Shown one piece after another: positions 33,268 through 41,503 of a stretch of DNA of 64,000 bases. Origin of the DNA: Paraburkholderia sediminicola (GTDB lineage: Bacteria; Pseudomonadota; Gammaproteobacteria; Burkholderiales; Burkholderiaceae); contig NZ_CADIKC010000001.1 of the NCBI RefSeq assembly GCF_902859805.1, positions 558,001-622,000 of the forward strand. Reading direction: 5' to 3'. The notes beneath the pieces were generated by a model. The model did not search any database. It saw only the letters and a list, made by a program, of their open reading frames with translations, and had not been told where the DNA came from. A program made the translations under genes and the position numbers. The number at the start of each line of letters is the position of its first letter. Positions within the stretch are counted from its first letter, which is position 1.

Positions 33268-34374
33268 TCAGTCGAGCGCGAGCAGTCGCTCGTAAAGCGC
33301 GTCATAGTAAGCGGCACACGTATTCAGACGCCATTGCGCGCCCGCATAGATGTCGTCCATTTGCGAAGGGAACTTGGTGGCGAGCGGCACGATGACGTTC
33401 GACAGCCAGCCCTCCGCGTGCACCACGTCGATGGAGACGTGTTCGTCGTAGTACTCGAGCTCGCCCGCTCCACCCAGGCCGAGCCGCCGGCATCCGCGCG
33501 TGAGTTTTTCGTATTGCGTCGGATCGAGCAACTCAGTCACGGCCATCACGCCCAGCGACTTCAGACCCTGGCTGCGATTCAGGCCCGTCATCATGAACAG
33601 GTTGTAGCCGGCCAGCCCCTGCCAGCCGAGCAAAGACGCGTGATCGTCGTCGGCATGAGGAATGTCCACGGTCTGCAACAGGTGGCGGAACAGCGTGACG
33701 TGGCTTCGCTGAGGATCGCCCTTGCCCGCTTCGTCCCAGAAGTTCTGCGACAGCTCACCGCGCACGGAAGGGTCCGAGCCCAGCAATGCGAGAACGATCA
33801 GATCGAAGAAACGGATATTGAGCGCGCTGTCGCTGCGAAAGAACGCAGACAGTTGCGCTCGCGTGGCGTCTTTCTCAAGGAAATCGAATAGCGGATGCTT
33901 TGACGCGCGATGCTGCGCCGATACCGCGCGGATGGCGTCGGTCAGGTCATGTGCGGAGTGCACGTTGGCGTCGAGCCGCGTCGTGTGTAGCGCTTCGGAC
34001 GCAAGCCAGCGTCGTTCGATCGCGCCACGCAGACGGGTCAGATAGGGATTGAACTGGTTCACGCACCGCTTGCTTCCGGCCGGTGCGACGTGGAGTTCAT
34101 ACAGCGCGAAAAGCGTGGCATGCACGTCCGCCAGCGCATCGTCCTCCCTACGCGCGAACGCGGCCTCGATCGCCTCATCGGCTCGTTGCAGCAGCGCGGC
34201 GAATTCCTGGGGATGTACGTCGAAATGCAACTCCAGCGCGGAATCTTCAAGCATCGCGCGAATTACGGACGAAAGATCTTCTGCTTCCGCCAGATGCATC
34301 GAGATGGGTAGTGACGACGAATCACGGAAAGGCGAACGGATCGCGTGTTCCGATTCGGCATGGACGCTAAACAT
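33268..34374 (-). CDS. Iron-containing redox enzyme family protein (haem-oxygenase-like fold)
   Basis: A 368-residue protein. From about residue 165 it shows the helical haem-oxygenase-like diiron pattern: FFRSDSALNIRFFDLIVLALLG, NFWDEAGKGDPQRSHVTLFRHLL, and ELEYYDEHVSIDVVHAEGWLSNVI. The acidic and histidine residues (E/D-x-x-x-H) are those expected to bind two irons in this family. The first 160 residues are mainly helical with no known motif. Related enzymes carry out oxidative cleavage or desaturation of small molecules, often in natural-product pathways. No biosynthetic partners lie beside it, so the substrate is open. It converges on the phospholipase-D-like gene. Confidence 0.82.
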   Translation of the reverse strand: MFSVHAESEHAIRSPFRDSSSLPISMHLAEAEDLSSVIRAMLEDSALELHFDVHPQEFAALLQRADEAIEAAFARREDDALADVHATLFALYELHVAPAGSKRCVNQFNPYLTRLRGAIERRWLASEALHTTRLDANVHSAHDLTDAIRAVSAQHRASKHPLFDFLEKDATRAQLSAFFRSDSALNIRFFDLIVLALLGSDPSVRGELSQNFWDEAGKGDPQRSHVTLFRHLLQTVDIPHADDDHASLLGWQGLAGYNLFMMTGLNRSQGLKSLGVMAVTELLDPTQYEKLTRGCRRLGLGGAGELEYYDEHVSIDVVHAEGWLSNVIVPLATKFPSQMDDIYAGAQWRLNTCAAYYDALYERLLALD

Positions 34375-34792
34375 GGGGATACCCCGGCTAGACTGTTATC
34401 TGTGCACCCGCGCGGTATCGCGATGGATGGCCTGACGCGATGTCAGGCTGACATTGGCGTGCAGTAAGCGTCAGTGCTTACAGATTGTGTCGTCGCCGCG
34501 TTGCGTTCGCGTGTCTAAATGTACTTACAACGGGATTGCGTTCCCTGTGCGCGTGCACCGGCCCGTGCGTCTCTCGTGCACGGCCCGGCCAACGTGCATG
34601 GCAGGTGCGCTGGGAAGCGGCTGGCAGGCCGGCGTAATTTGTCCGTCACCCGCCAGCAATATGGCGATGTCATGATGATGCTTCGTACCCGCCCCTGCGG
34701 CTCGAGAACTTGCAGCCGGATGCGCTGCAGTCCGACACCGCCCGGGCGGGCACGCCTCCCGCCAAAACTTGCATCGAACCACGATGCCGGGT
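34375..34792. other. Intergenic region upstream of the diiron-protein gene
   Basis: There are 418 bases with no convincing gene on either strand. A small inverted repeat GCCTGAC-GCGAT-GTCAGGC is at 34430-34448, 56 bases upstream of the start of the diiron-protein gene, and could be an operator. Confidence 0.4.
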
Positions 34793-35503
34793 TTAGCCCT
34801 TCGCGGGACGCCCCGTCTTTACCGTTTCAAGCGACGACACCGCGGCCAGCAGGCGCTGCGCCGAAGCCGACTCGAGCATCATCAGGCCTGCGCGCAACAG
34901 TTCGCTCTTCTTCACCGGCACGCCGGCGTCGAGGCACTTCTGCTTGAGCGACGCGATCATGTCGTAGTCCGACTTCGGCATCGTGAAGCTGTCGCGCACG
35001 ACTTTTTCTTTCTTCGGCTGCTTGGCTTTCTTCGCTTCCGGAGCGCTGGCAGGCGCGGCTTCCGCAGTTGCGGAACGCTTCGGCTTGGCTGCTTTCTTCG
35101 TGGTTTGCGCCGCTTCGGCAGTGGCCGCGGGCTTGGTCTTGGGGGCTTTTTCGACGACAGGCTTGGCTTCCGCTGCTGCCGAGGACTTCGCTTTAGCGGC
35201 CTTCTTGACGACAGGGGCCGCTTCCGCAGTTGCCGAGCGCTTTGCTTTGGCTGGTTTCTTGACGGCGGCCTTCGCTTCCGCAGTCGCCGCGCGCTTCACT
35301 TTCTTGGCAGCTTTCTTGACGACAGGCTTTGCTTCCGCGGCGGCCGCGCGCTTCGCTTTGGACGCTTTTTCGACGGCAGGCGCCGCTTGCTCCGGCTGCT
35401 CCGCCGCGACTGCCGGCTCGGCGCCATCTACTGCGTGCTTCGACGAGCTCTTGGGGAAGTGGAACGCCTTCTTGGTGTGCTCTTTCGTAACGGGTGTTGT
35501 CAT
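34793..35503 (-). CDS. Lys/Ala-rich histone-like protein with C-terminal ribbon-helix-helix-like domain
   Basis: A 236-residue basic protein. Residues about 45-175 are a degenerate repeat of the type A-x-A-x-A-K-P-V-V-K-K-A-A-K-A-K, like the tails of eukaryotic H1 or bacterial Hc1/AlgP-like proteins, and probably bind DNA non-specifically. The last 65 residues are different: VVRDSFTMPKSDYDMIASLKQKC followed by GVPVKKSELLRAGLMML, which fits a ribbon-helix-helix DNA-binding fold. So it may combine a sequence-specific head with a disordered binding tail. The number of repeats may vary between strains. A GAGAG site precedes the ATG, and an almost perfect 20-bp palindrome lies 27 bases upstream. 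Confidence 0.75.
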   Translation of the reverse strand: MTTPVTKEHTKKAFHFPKSSSKHAVDGAEPAVAAEQPEQAAPAVEKASKAKRAAAAEAKPVVKKAAKKVKRAATAEAKAAVKKPAKAKRSATAEAAPVVKKAAKAKSSAAAEAKPVVEKAPKTKPAATAEAAQTTKKAAKPKRSATAEAAPASAPEAKKAKQPKKEKVVRDSFTMPKSDYDMIASLKQKCLDAGVPVKKSELLRAGLMMLESASAQRLLAAVSSLETVKTGRPAKG

Positions 35504-35529
35504 GTGGTCTCTCCGTGTTGATAACCGTA

Positions 35530-35549
35530 TAAACAGTATATACCGTTTA
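35530..35549 (-). promoter_or_regulatory. Near-perfect palindrome upstream of the histone-like gene
   Basis: TAAACAGTATATACCGTTTA has 9 of 10 positions paired and lies in an AT-rich patch 27 bases before the start. On the minus strand it contains TATACT, which could be a -10 box. It is a candidate self-regulatory operator for the ribbon-helix-helix-like protein. Confidence 0.45.
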
Positions 35550-35676
35550 TTTTGCTATCGGACATGGAGCGCCATAGGCTGCCGTATCAGCAATCGACTT
35601 GCACATTGAAGGAAATAACGCTGATCGCCGCGGCGCGATGCTGCCATGCAACGCGCCGCGGTCAAGGCGGTACAGC

Positions 35677-36705
35677 TTACTTCAGACGCGCTTGCAACTC
35701 GTTGGCAAGCTGCCTCGTTGCAGCCTTGGTCGGCGCGTCGTTGGCGAGCGCGTTAAGCAAGCCAAAGTCGTGGATCGTGCCGTTGTAGCGAACTATCGTG
35801 ACTTCGTCGCCCGCTGTATCGAGCTTGCGGCCATAGGCCTCGCCTTCATCGCGCAGTACGTCGAACTGCGCGACCTGAATGAGCGCCGGCGGCAGCCCCT
35901 TCAACTGCTCCACCGACGCGCGCAGCGGCGACGCGTAGATCTCATTACGCTGCTTCGGATCCTTGGTGTAGGCGTCCCAGAACCACTTCATCATCGGCCG
36001 GGTGAGGAAGTGGCCTTCCGGATAGGCGTTGTACGAGCCGTCGCTGAAATTGTTGTCCGTCACCGGCCACATCAGGCCTTGAAAGCGGATTGCGGGACCC
36101 TGCTTGTTCTTCGCCATCAGGGATACAACCGCGGCCATGTTGCCGCCGACGCTGTTGCCCACTACTGCGAGGCGGCTGCCGTCCACGCCGATTTCATTGC
36201 CGTGTTCCGCGACCCATCTGGTGGCCGCGTACGCCTGATTGATCGCCACCGGATAACGCGCTTCGGGCGACGGCGTGTAATTGACAAACACCGCCACGGC
36301 CCCGGATTGCACGACGAGGTCACGCACCAGCCGCTCGTGCGTCTGGAAATCGCCAAGGATCCAACCGCCGCCGTGGAAGAACATGAACACCGGCAACGTA
36401 CCCGTTGCGCCTTGCGGCCGTACGATCGTGATCGGCACGCTGATGCCGTCCTGCTCGATGGTCTTGTTCGACACATCGATGCCGGACAGATCGACCTTCA
36501 CGCTGTTCTGCGCGCTAACCAGCACCTGACGCGCCTGCGCCGGTGTCAATGTGTTGATTGCCGGTCCTGTGCCGCTGTTCAACGCATGCAGGAACTGGCT
36601 GGTCACCAGATCGGGCGAGGCGGACGTTGCCGGGCTTGCGGCGATGGCGAGGGTCGCGCTGGTTGCAAGTACGGCGGCCAGCAGCAAAGGCTTGAAGGTC
36701 TTCAT
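35677..36705 (-). CDS. Exported alpha/beta hydrolase (HSL-type esterase)
   Basis: A 342-residue carboxylesterase-like enzyme with a signal peptide (residues 1-22 or 1-29). The oxyanion motif HGGGW is at 111-115. The nucleophile elbow is GNSVGG with Ser185, a variant of the usual GDSAGG. The catalytic partners are probably D282 (QFDVLRDE) and H312 (TIHDFG). It follows the ohr gene with a 37-bp gap on the same strand and is thus probably controlled by the same TetR repressor. The natural substrate is unknown; short acyl esters are usual for the family. Confidence 0.88.
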   Translation of the reverse strand: MKTFKPLLLAAVLATSATLAIAASPATSASPDLVTSQFLHALNSGTGPAINTLTPAQARQVLVSAQNSVKVDLSGIDVSNKTIEQDGISVPITIVRPQGATGTLPVFMFFHGGGWILGDFQTHERLVRDLVVQSGAVAVFVNYTPSPEARYPVAINQAYAATRWVAEHGNEIGVDGSRLAVVGNSVGGNMAAVVSLMAKNKQGPAIRFQGLMWPVTDNNFSDGSYNAYPEGHFLTRPMMKWFWDAYTKDPKQRNEIYASPLRASVEQLKGLPPALIQVAQFDVLRDEGEAYGRKLDTAGDEVTIVRYNGTIHDFGLLNALANDAPTKAATRQLANELQARLK

Positions 36706-36742
36706 GATTTTTTCCAGGTTTGTAACGGTGAGAGGCTGAGGC

Positions 36743-37168
36743 TTAGACGATCGTCAGGGTGACGTCGATGTTGCCGCGGGTCGCGTTCGAGTAAGGGCAA
36801 ACGACGTGCGCCTTGTCGACCAGTGTTTGCGCCGCTTCGCGCGGCATGCCGGGCAGCGAGATCTTCAGTTCCACTTCAATGCCAAAACCATTCGGGATCG
36901 CGCCGATGCCGACGCTGCCGTCGATCGAGACGTCCGCGGGGATGGCGATCTTGTCGCGGGCGGCGACGAATTTCATCGCGCCGAGGAAACAGGCGCTATA
37001 GCCGGCCGCGAAGAGCTGTTCCGGATTGGCGCCCTCGCCGCCCGCGCCGCCCAGTTCTTTCGGCGTGGTCAGCTTGAAATCGAGGTTGCCTGCGGGCACC
37101 ACGGCGCGGCCATCGCGGCCACCGGTGGCATGAGCTTGAGCGCGGTAGAGGACTTTTTCGAGTGACAT
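36743..37168 (-). CDS. ohr: Organic hydroperoxide resistance protein Ohr
   Basis: A 141-residue thiol peroxidase of the Ohr/OsmC family that reduces organic hydroperoxides. The two redox cysteines are in place: C60 ([10 protein letters not shown]) and C124 ([13 protein letters not shown]). Length and motifs are those of true Ohr rather than OsmC. The ribosome site AAGGAG is well spaced. It is usually under MarR-type OhrR, but here the neighbour is a TetR gene and two copies of a shared TetR-type operator lie upstream. Confidence 0.95.
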   Translation of the reverse strand: MSLEKVLYRAQAHATGGRDGRAVVPAGNLDFKLTTPKELGGAGGEGANPEQLFAAGYSACFLGAMKFVAARDKIAIPADVSIDGSVGIGAIPNGFGIEVELKISLPGMPREAAQTLVDKAHVVCPYSNATRGNIDVTLTIV

Positions 37169-37205
37169 GGTGAAGCTCCTTACAAGAGTGAGTGATCGAA
37201 TTTGC

Positions 37206-37223
37206 TATCTACTACTAGATAGA
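37206..37223. promoter_or_regulatory. TetR-type operator copy A (before ohr)
   Basis: TATCTACTACTAGATAGA, an 18-bp near-palindrome, lies 38 bases upstream of the ohr start. It matches copies at 37311-37328 and 37967-37984 except in the centre. Confidence 0.7.
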
Positions 37224-37300
37224 TTAATCCGTAAAATTAAACAGGCAATTCAGGCTTTTCCTGGCTACTTCCTCGCTACTTCCTATTCCCAGCTTTATTT

Positions 37301-37336
37301 CCCATCAATCTATCTACTCAAAGATAGATTGATGGG
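37301..37336. promoter_or_regulatory. TetR-type operator copy B inside a 15-bp perfect inverted repeat
   Basis: TATCTACTCAAAGATAGA (37311-37328) is embedded in a longer perfect repeat: 15-bp arms CCCATCAATCTATCT and complement with a six-base loop. It lies between the tetR stop and the ohr promoter. It could act as an operator and also as a transcription-attenuating hairpin. Confidence 0.65.
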
Positions 37337-37388
37337 CCAAACAAAGAGGCGGCGCACCGCCTCTTAACTGACTACCGCGCTGCGAGCT

Positions 37389-37955
37389 TCACCGCGCAAT
37401 CCGCACCGTCGCCTCGACGTCTTCGAGCCGGGCCTTGGTGTGGAACAGACGGCTTGCAAGCACACTGCCCTGAAAAGCCGCATACAACGCCCGCGCCGCG
37501 TTTTCCGGTTTCCCGTTCACCGCCAGCGTGCCTTCCTGCACACCTTGCGCGAGAACCTTGGCTAGCCAGTTTTCGTTCGCTTTGAAAAACGCCTGCACGG
37601 CTTGGCGGATGTTGTCAGGCAGCGATTCGATGTCTGCAGCCAGCATGCCGCACAGGCAGATCTGATTGCCGTCACCGAGTGTCCTGCCGAACAGCTTCGC
37701 GTACTTGCTCAGCTTTGTGTCCGCGGCCAATGAAGCGTTAATGCCATGGAGCGCGCCCAATACCTCATTGCTGTACGCATTCACCGCCTCCAGAACCAGA
37801 TCGTCTTTCGACGGAAAGTAGTAGTGGATGCTCGAGGTTTTCACGCCGACCAGACTGGACAGATCACGGTAACTGAACCCGTTGTAACCACGCAGCATGA
37901 TGAGCGTGATTGCGTGGTCGAGGATCTGTTCGCGGACTGTCGTTGTCGGTTCCAT
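37389..37955 (-). CDS. TetR/AcrR-family repressor of the ohr-esterase unit
   Basis: A 188-residue regulator. The helix-turn-helix is at about residues 8-52 (ITLIMLRGYNGFSYRDLSS and GVKTSSIHYYFPSKDDL), and a ligand domain follows with ICLCGMLAADIESLP, whose cysteines could sense oxidants or electrophiles. It is upstream of ohr on the same strand. The same 18-bp near-palindrome occurs just before its own start and twice before ohr, which strongly suggests autoregulation and control of ohr and the esterase. Confidence 0.9.
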   Translation of the reverse strand: MEPTTTVREQILDHAITLIMLRGYNGFSYRDLSSLVGVKTSSIHYYFPSKDDLVLEAVNAYSNEVLGALHGINASLAADTKLSKYAKLFGRTLGDGNQICLCGMLAADIESLPDNIRQAVQAFFKANENWLAKVLAQGVQEGTLAVNGKPENAARALYAAFQGSVLASRLFHTKARLEDVEATVRIAR

Positions 37956-37966
37956 GGAGTGAACTT

Positions 37967-37984
37967 TATCTACTCATAGATAGA
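37967..37984. promoter_or_regulatory. TetR-type operator copy C (before tetR)
   Basis: TATCTACTCATAGATAGA lies 12 bases upstream of the tetR start, close enough to block its own transcription or translation start region. Confidence 0.7.
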
Positions 37985-38199
37985 CTGTCAAGCGACTTTG
38001 CAATTTTTCAGGCAACGCGACGTGGCTATCCGATATGAAGGCAGAGCCGCGGTGGCATAGACTGTTTTCTGTCGCCGGCTCGACCGTTGCCTATCCTGTG
38101 AGATACCGTGGGGAGCAGGGTTCGCAACCGGAACCTCCGGTGGCGCTAAAAACGGCATTCCGTCCATCCTTTGTTCCCGTTGGTCGACGAGATCTCATC

Positions 38200-39108
38200 A
38201 TGGAATATATCGAAAGCCTGCGCATTTTCCGGTCGGTGGTCGAACTGAAGAGTTTCACCCGCGCGGCGGATATTCATGGCTTGGCCCGGCCGGCGGTGTC
38301 GCGGGCAATCGCGGGGTTGGAAGAGCGGATCGGATGCCGGCTGTTGAACCGGACGACCCGGCAGGTTTCACTCACCGAAGCCGCGGAACGATTCTATGAA
38401 GGCTGCGTGCGTATCCTGGACGATCTGGATGTACTCGAAGCGAACGTAGCAAACCAGACACGCGAAGCGGGTGGCGTCTTACGCCTTGTCGCCCATACGA
38501 CGGCGACGGTAAGCCGGCTGGTTCCCCTGATCGCCGGATTCAAGCGGGCCCATCCGAAAGTCACGCTCGACGTGACGCTGACGGAGCGGCCCGTCGACCT
38601 CGTCGGCGACGGGTTCGACCTTGGCCTCATTCTTCCGTACATGCTGACGAGCGAAACGACGGTGGTGCGCCTGCTCGAACGCATTCCGGTTGTCATCGTC
38701 GCGACGCCGCAGTATCTGCAGGCGTCGTCAACGCCGGGAGACCCGTCGGAACTGGCCACGCATCTTTTTGTGCCGATGTCGCCGTCCATTCGGCGCCCTG
38801 TCATCGGCTTCCGGATTGGCGAGGAGGAGTTGAGCGTTCCGCTTCGCTTCGATGTTTCGTCGAACAGCCCCGCCTTCAACCTGGAAATGGTGCTGCAGGG
38901 TTTCGGAATCGGTGTCGTGCCGGCAGCGCTTGTAGAAAACGAATTGGCCTCGGGGAAGCTCGTCCAGCTGCTCAGCGGTTCGCAGCTTGTCGACGACAGC
39001 GTCGAAATCCAGCTCGCCTACAGCAACCGGACCCTGCTGCCGGCCAAGGTGCGCGCATTTATCGACTATGCGGCTGCCTTCTTCGAAACGCTGGCGACAT
39101 CGCGCTAA
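38200..39108 (+). CDS. LysR-family transcriptional regulator
   Basis: A 302-residue regulator. I use the ATG at 38200 (MEYIESLRIF). The open frame from 38035 adds 55 residues without LysR character. The N-terminal winged helix is at about 1-60 (SFTRAADIHGLARPAVSRAIAGLEERIGCRLLNRTTR), then a coiled linker and a periplasmic-binding-like effector domain. It belongs to the large group with the ending RTLLPAKVRAFIDY, which often controls quinone or oxidoreductase genes. No divergent target gene is present, since the TetR gene points away; its regulon is unknown. Confidence 0.9.
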   Translation: MEYIESLRIFRSVVELKSFTRAADIHGLARPAVSRAIAGLEERIGCRLLNRTTRQVSLTEAAERFYEGCVRILDDLDVLEANVANQTREAGGVLRLVAHTTATVSRLVPLIAGFKRAHPKVTLDVTLTERPVDLVGDGFDLGLILPYMLTSETTVVRLLERIPVVIVATPQYLQASSTPGDPSELATHLFVPMSPSIRRPVIGFRIGEEELSVPLRFDVSSNSPAFNLEMVLQGFGIGVVPAALVENELASGKLVQLLSGSQLVDDSVEIQLAYSNRTLLPAKVRAFIDYAAAFFETLATSR

Positions 39109-39180
39109 TCGGGCAAAGACAACCTGCGAAACGCGCCGGTGACAAAAAGGGCGGGATGAGTCGCCGCTTTCGGTGCTCGG

Positions 39181-39208
39181 TATTCGGTATTCGGTATTCG
39201 GTATTCGG
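39181..39208. repeat. Tandem heptamer TATTCGG, four copies
   Basis: Four perfect copies of a seven-base unit, preceded by the related CGGTGCTCGG, lie 73 bases after the lysR stop and 157 bases before marR. This is the only obvious short tandem repeat in the window's intergenic DNA. Confidence 0.9.
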
Positions 39209-39358
39209 TGATGAGCCCGACTGGATCCGGCCAACGCCACGCGCGCCCGGTCAGCGCCCAGCCCCATTCCTCGTTGCTCCCCGGACGATTGGTGCACGAA
39301 ACGACAACAAACTGATAATCCGGCCAGCATCGCTTCCCGGCCGGGGCCGCACTACTCT

Positions 39359-39370
39359 GTGCGTATGCAC
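39359..39370. promoter_or_regulatory. Candidate MarR operator overlapping the marR start
   Basis: GTGCGTATGCAC differs at one position from the perfect palindrome GTGCATATGCAC found before the efflux operon. It contains the ATG of marR itself. Confidence 0.5.
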
Positions 39371-39799
39371 TCAAACGATCTTCCGGACGACGACTGCTTT
39401 GCTCTCCGTCAAGCCTCCCGACATATTTCGAAGCTTTACGAGCGTCATTTGTCTGAAGCCGGCATCACGCCCACACAGTTCAGCGTCCTCAGAACACTGA
39501 GTCGTTGTACGAATCTGACGATGGCCGAGTTGGCCAAAGCCATGGTGATGGACAGAACGACCCTCGTTCGAGCGCTTAAACCCCTGCTCCGGCGTGGCCT
39601 CGTGGTTGCTCCCGCCGAACCGCAAAGCAATCGGCGGTTGCGAGTCGTGCTCACCCGCAGAGGGTTGACGAAGCTCGACGAAGCGGCCGCTCATTGGGCA
39701 ACCGCGCAGGCCAGTTTCGAACGTAGTTTTGGCCAGCAACAGGCAGCGCATCTGCGAAGCGAACTGTTTCGCATGACGAGCTACCTGTCCGAAAGATAA
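39365..39799 (+). CDS. MarR-family repressor of the efflux operon
   Basis: A 144-residue MarR protein (a GTG six bases earlier would add two residues). Recognition region: TPTQFSVLRTLSRCTNLTMAELAKAM followed by MDRTTLVRALKPLLRRGLV, and the wing with SNRRLRVVLTRRG. The efflux genes follow on the same strand after 129 bases. A matching 12-bp palindrome lies before the outer-membrane factor gene and one overlaps its own start, so it very likely represses the operon and itself. Confidence 0.92.
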   Translation: MHSNDLPDDDCFALRQASRHISKLYERHLSEAGITPTQFSVLRTLSRCTNLTMAELAKAMVMDRTTLVRALKPLLRRGLVVAPAEPQSNRRLRVVLTRRGLTKLDEAAAHWATAQASFERSFGQQQAAHLRSELFRMTSYLSER

Positions 39800-39860
39800 C
39801 CCCAACGCAACAGACTTATTCACCTCGTAGATCGATAAGCAAATATTTGAACGCTATTGT

Positions 39861-39872
39861 GTGCATATGCAC
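39861..39872. promoter_or_regulatory. MarR operator before the efflux operon
   Basis: A perfect 12-bp palindrome, GTGCATATGCAC, lies 57 bases upstream of the outer-membrane factor start, with an AT-rich patch (AAATATTTGAA) just before it. Confidence 0.65.
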
Positions 39873-39928
39873 TTTAAGCAATGCGAAGCCATACAACCCA
39901 GATCAGCCAAAGGAAAACGGAAACCATC

Positions 39929-41437
39929 ATGAAGCACGATCGACCCCAGCTCCGAGCGAGCGCATGGGCTGCCACGATAGCCGCGGCGGTAGCGGCGCTT
40001 GGTCTCGCCGGATGCGTCAACTACGCCGGCATCAAGAGCGACAAGCAGATTGCCCCGCCCACCCAGTACGAGACGAAGGAGAGCTTGCCTGCCGAGGGTG
40101 GACAGTGGCCTGCCATGGATTGGTCTAAGCAATTCGGCGATCCGCAACTGTCTGCGCTGATCGACGAGGCGTTAAAGGGTAATCCAACGATCGACCAGGC
40201 ACGCGCCCGGATTGAGAAAGCCTCTGCCTCTGTCGGCAACGCCCATTCCGCACTCTATCCAAACGTGACGGGAAGCTATTCATGGACGCGCGAGCGCTAT
40301 AGCGAAAATGGGTCGACTCCACCGCCGGTCAACGGCACATGGCAGAGCGAGAACAACGTGCTCGCCGGTGCTTCGTTTGATCTCGACCTGTGGGGCAAGA
40401 ATCGCGAGCGGCTTCGTCAGTCCGTCTCGCAGGAGAAGGTCGCTGAAGCCGAAGCCGAGGAGGTGCGCATCTCTTTGGCCGCTTCGGTGGCCAGCACCTA
40501 CAACCATCTTGCGCAGCTCTATGCGTTGCGCGATATCGAAGCCCGCGAAGTGAAGAATCGCGAGGACATCGGGCGAATCACGGACGGGCGTGTGGGCGCG
40601 GGACTCGACACCAACGTGGAGCGGCAGACCGCATACGGCGAAACCGCGACGAGCCGTTCCAGCGTCAGCGACCTCGATGGACAGATCACGACCGTACGCT
40701 ATCAGTTGGGCGCCCTGCTTGGTGAAGGACCGGACGGCGGCCTCAAGATCGCCAATCCATCGCTTGGAGAAGGTAACGACGTCGCGCTTCCCGACAACCT
40801 GCCCGCCGATCTGATCTCGCGCCGCCCGGACATCGTTGCGGCCTATTGGCAGGTCGATTCAGCAATCCACGATGTGAAGGAAAAGAAGGCCGAGTTCTTT
40901 CCGGACGTCAATCTTTCCGCATCAGCCGCGCTGGACGCGTTTGGCTGGGGGCGATTCCTGACAGCTGGAAGCGGCCAACTTCAGGCAGGACCCGCGATCC
41001 ATCTGCCTATCTTCGACGCCGGCGCCCTGCGCTCACAACTGAAGGGCCGCTACGCGGACTTCGACTACGACGTCGCCACGTACAACCAGACGTTGATCAG
41101 CGCTTTATCCGATGTTGCCACGCAGGTCACGCAGATCCACTCGGCCGACCGTCAACTGGTCGACGCACAGCAGGCCCTGGATGCGCAGACCAAAGCCTAT
41201 CAACTGGCGCTCGTTCGATACAAGGCGGGTTTGAACCAGCAACTGCAGGTGTTGAACGCGGATGACAACCGGCTCGCAGCCGAAACAGCCGTCGTGAACC
41301 TCGAAATGGATCGCCGCGGCATGCAGATCGGGCTGATCAAGGCACTCGGCGGCGGCTTCGACGCTTCGCACGCCGGCCTTGCTGCGAACACGGAGACGCC
41401 GATTCCCGCGCCGTCCGGCAGCACGGCAACTCACTGA
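39929..41437 (+). CDS. Outer-membrane efflux lipoprotein (NodT/OprM family)
   Basis: A 502-residue TolC-like channel. From the ATG at 39929 it has a lipoprotein signal ending in LGLAGC, with Cys near residue 31, then two outer-membrane efflux repeats (WSKQFGDPQLSALIDEAL and SRRPDIVAAYWQVDSA are typical). It is the first gene of a tripartite exporter: channel, periplasmic adaptor, 14-helix inner-membrane pump. Lipid anchoring and trimer formation are expected. The substrates are not evident; aromatic acids or drugs are common for this combination under MarR control. Confidence 0.93.
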   Translation: MKHDRPQLRASAWAATIAAAVAALGLAGCVNYAGIKSDKQIAPPTQYETKESLPAEGGQWPAMDWSKQFGDPQLSALIDEALKGNPTIDQARARIEKASASVGNAHSALYPNVTGSYSWTRERYSENGSTPPPVNGTWQSENNVLAGASFDLDLWGKNRERLRQSVSQEKVAEAEAEEVRISLAASVASTYNHLAQLYALRDIEAREVKNREDIGRITDGRVGAGLDTNVERQTAYGETATSRSSVSDLDGQITTVRYQLGALLGEGPDGGLKIANPSLGEGNDVALPDNLPADLISRRPDIVAAYWQVDSAIHDVKEKKAEFFPDVNLSASAALDAFGWGRFLTAGSGQLQAGPAIHLPIFDAGALRSQLKGRYADFDYDVATYNQTLISALSDVATQVTQIHSADRQLVDAQQALDAQTKAYQLALVRYKAGLNQQLQVLNADDNRLAAETAVVNLEMDRRGMQIGLIKALGGGFDASHAGLAANTETPIPAPSGSTATH

Positions 41438-41503
41438 ACGACCCGATCTGCGCTCGGGCGTAACGCGCCTGAGCGCGACCATCAAACCTTATTGGAGCTA
41501 CTC

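Noticed and set aside
35599..36762. Plus-strand open frame (387 codons)
   Set aside because: It is antisense to the esterase gene and runs into the ohr gap.
39181..39208. CRISPR-like repetition
   Set aside because: The units are seven bases, directly adjacent and without spacers; a simple tandem repeat.
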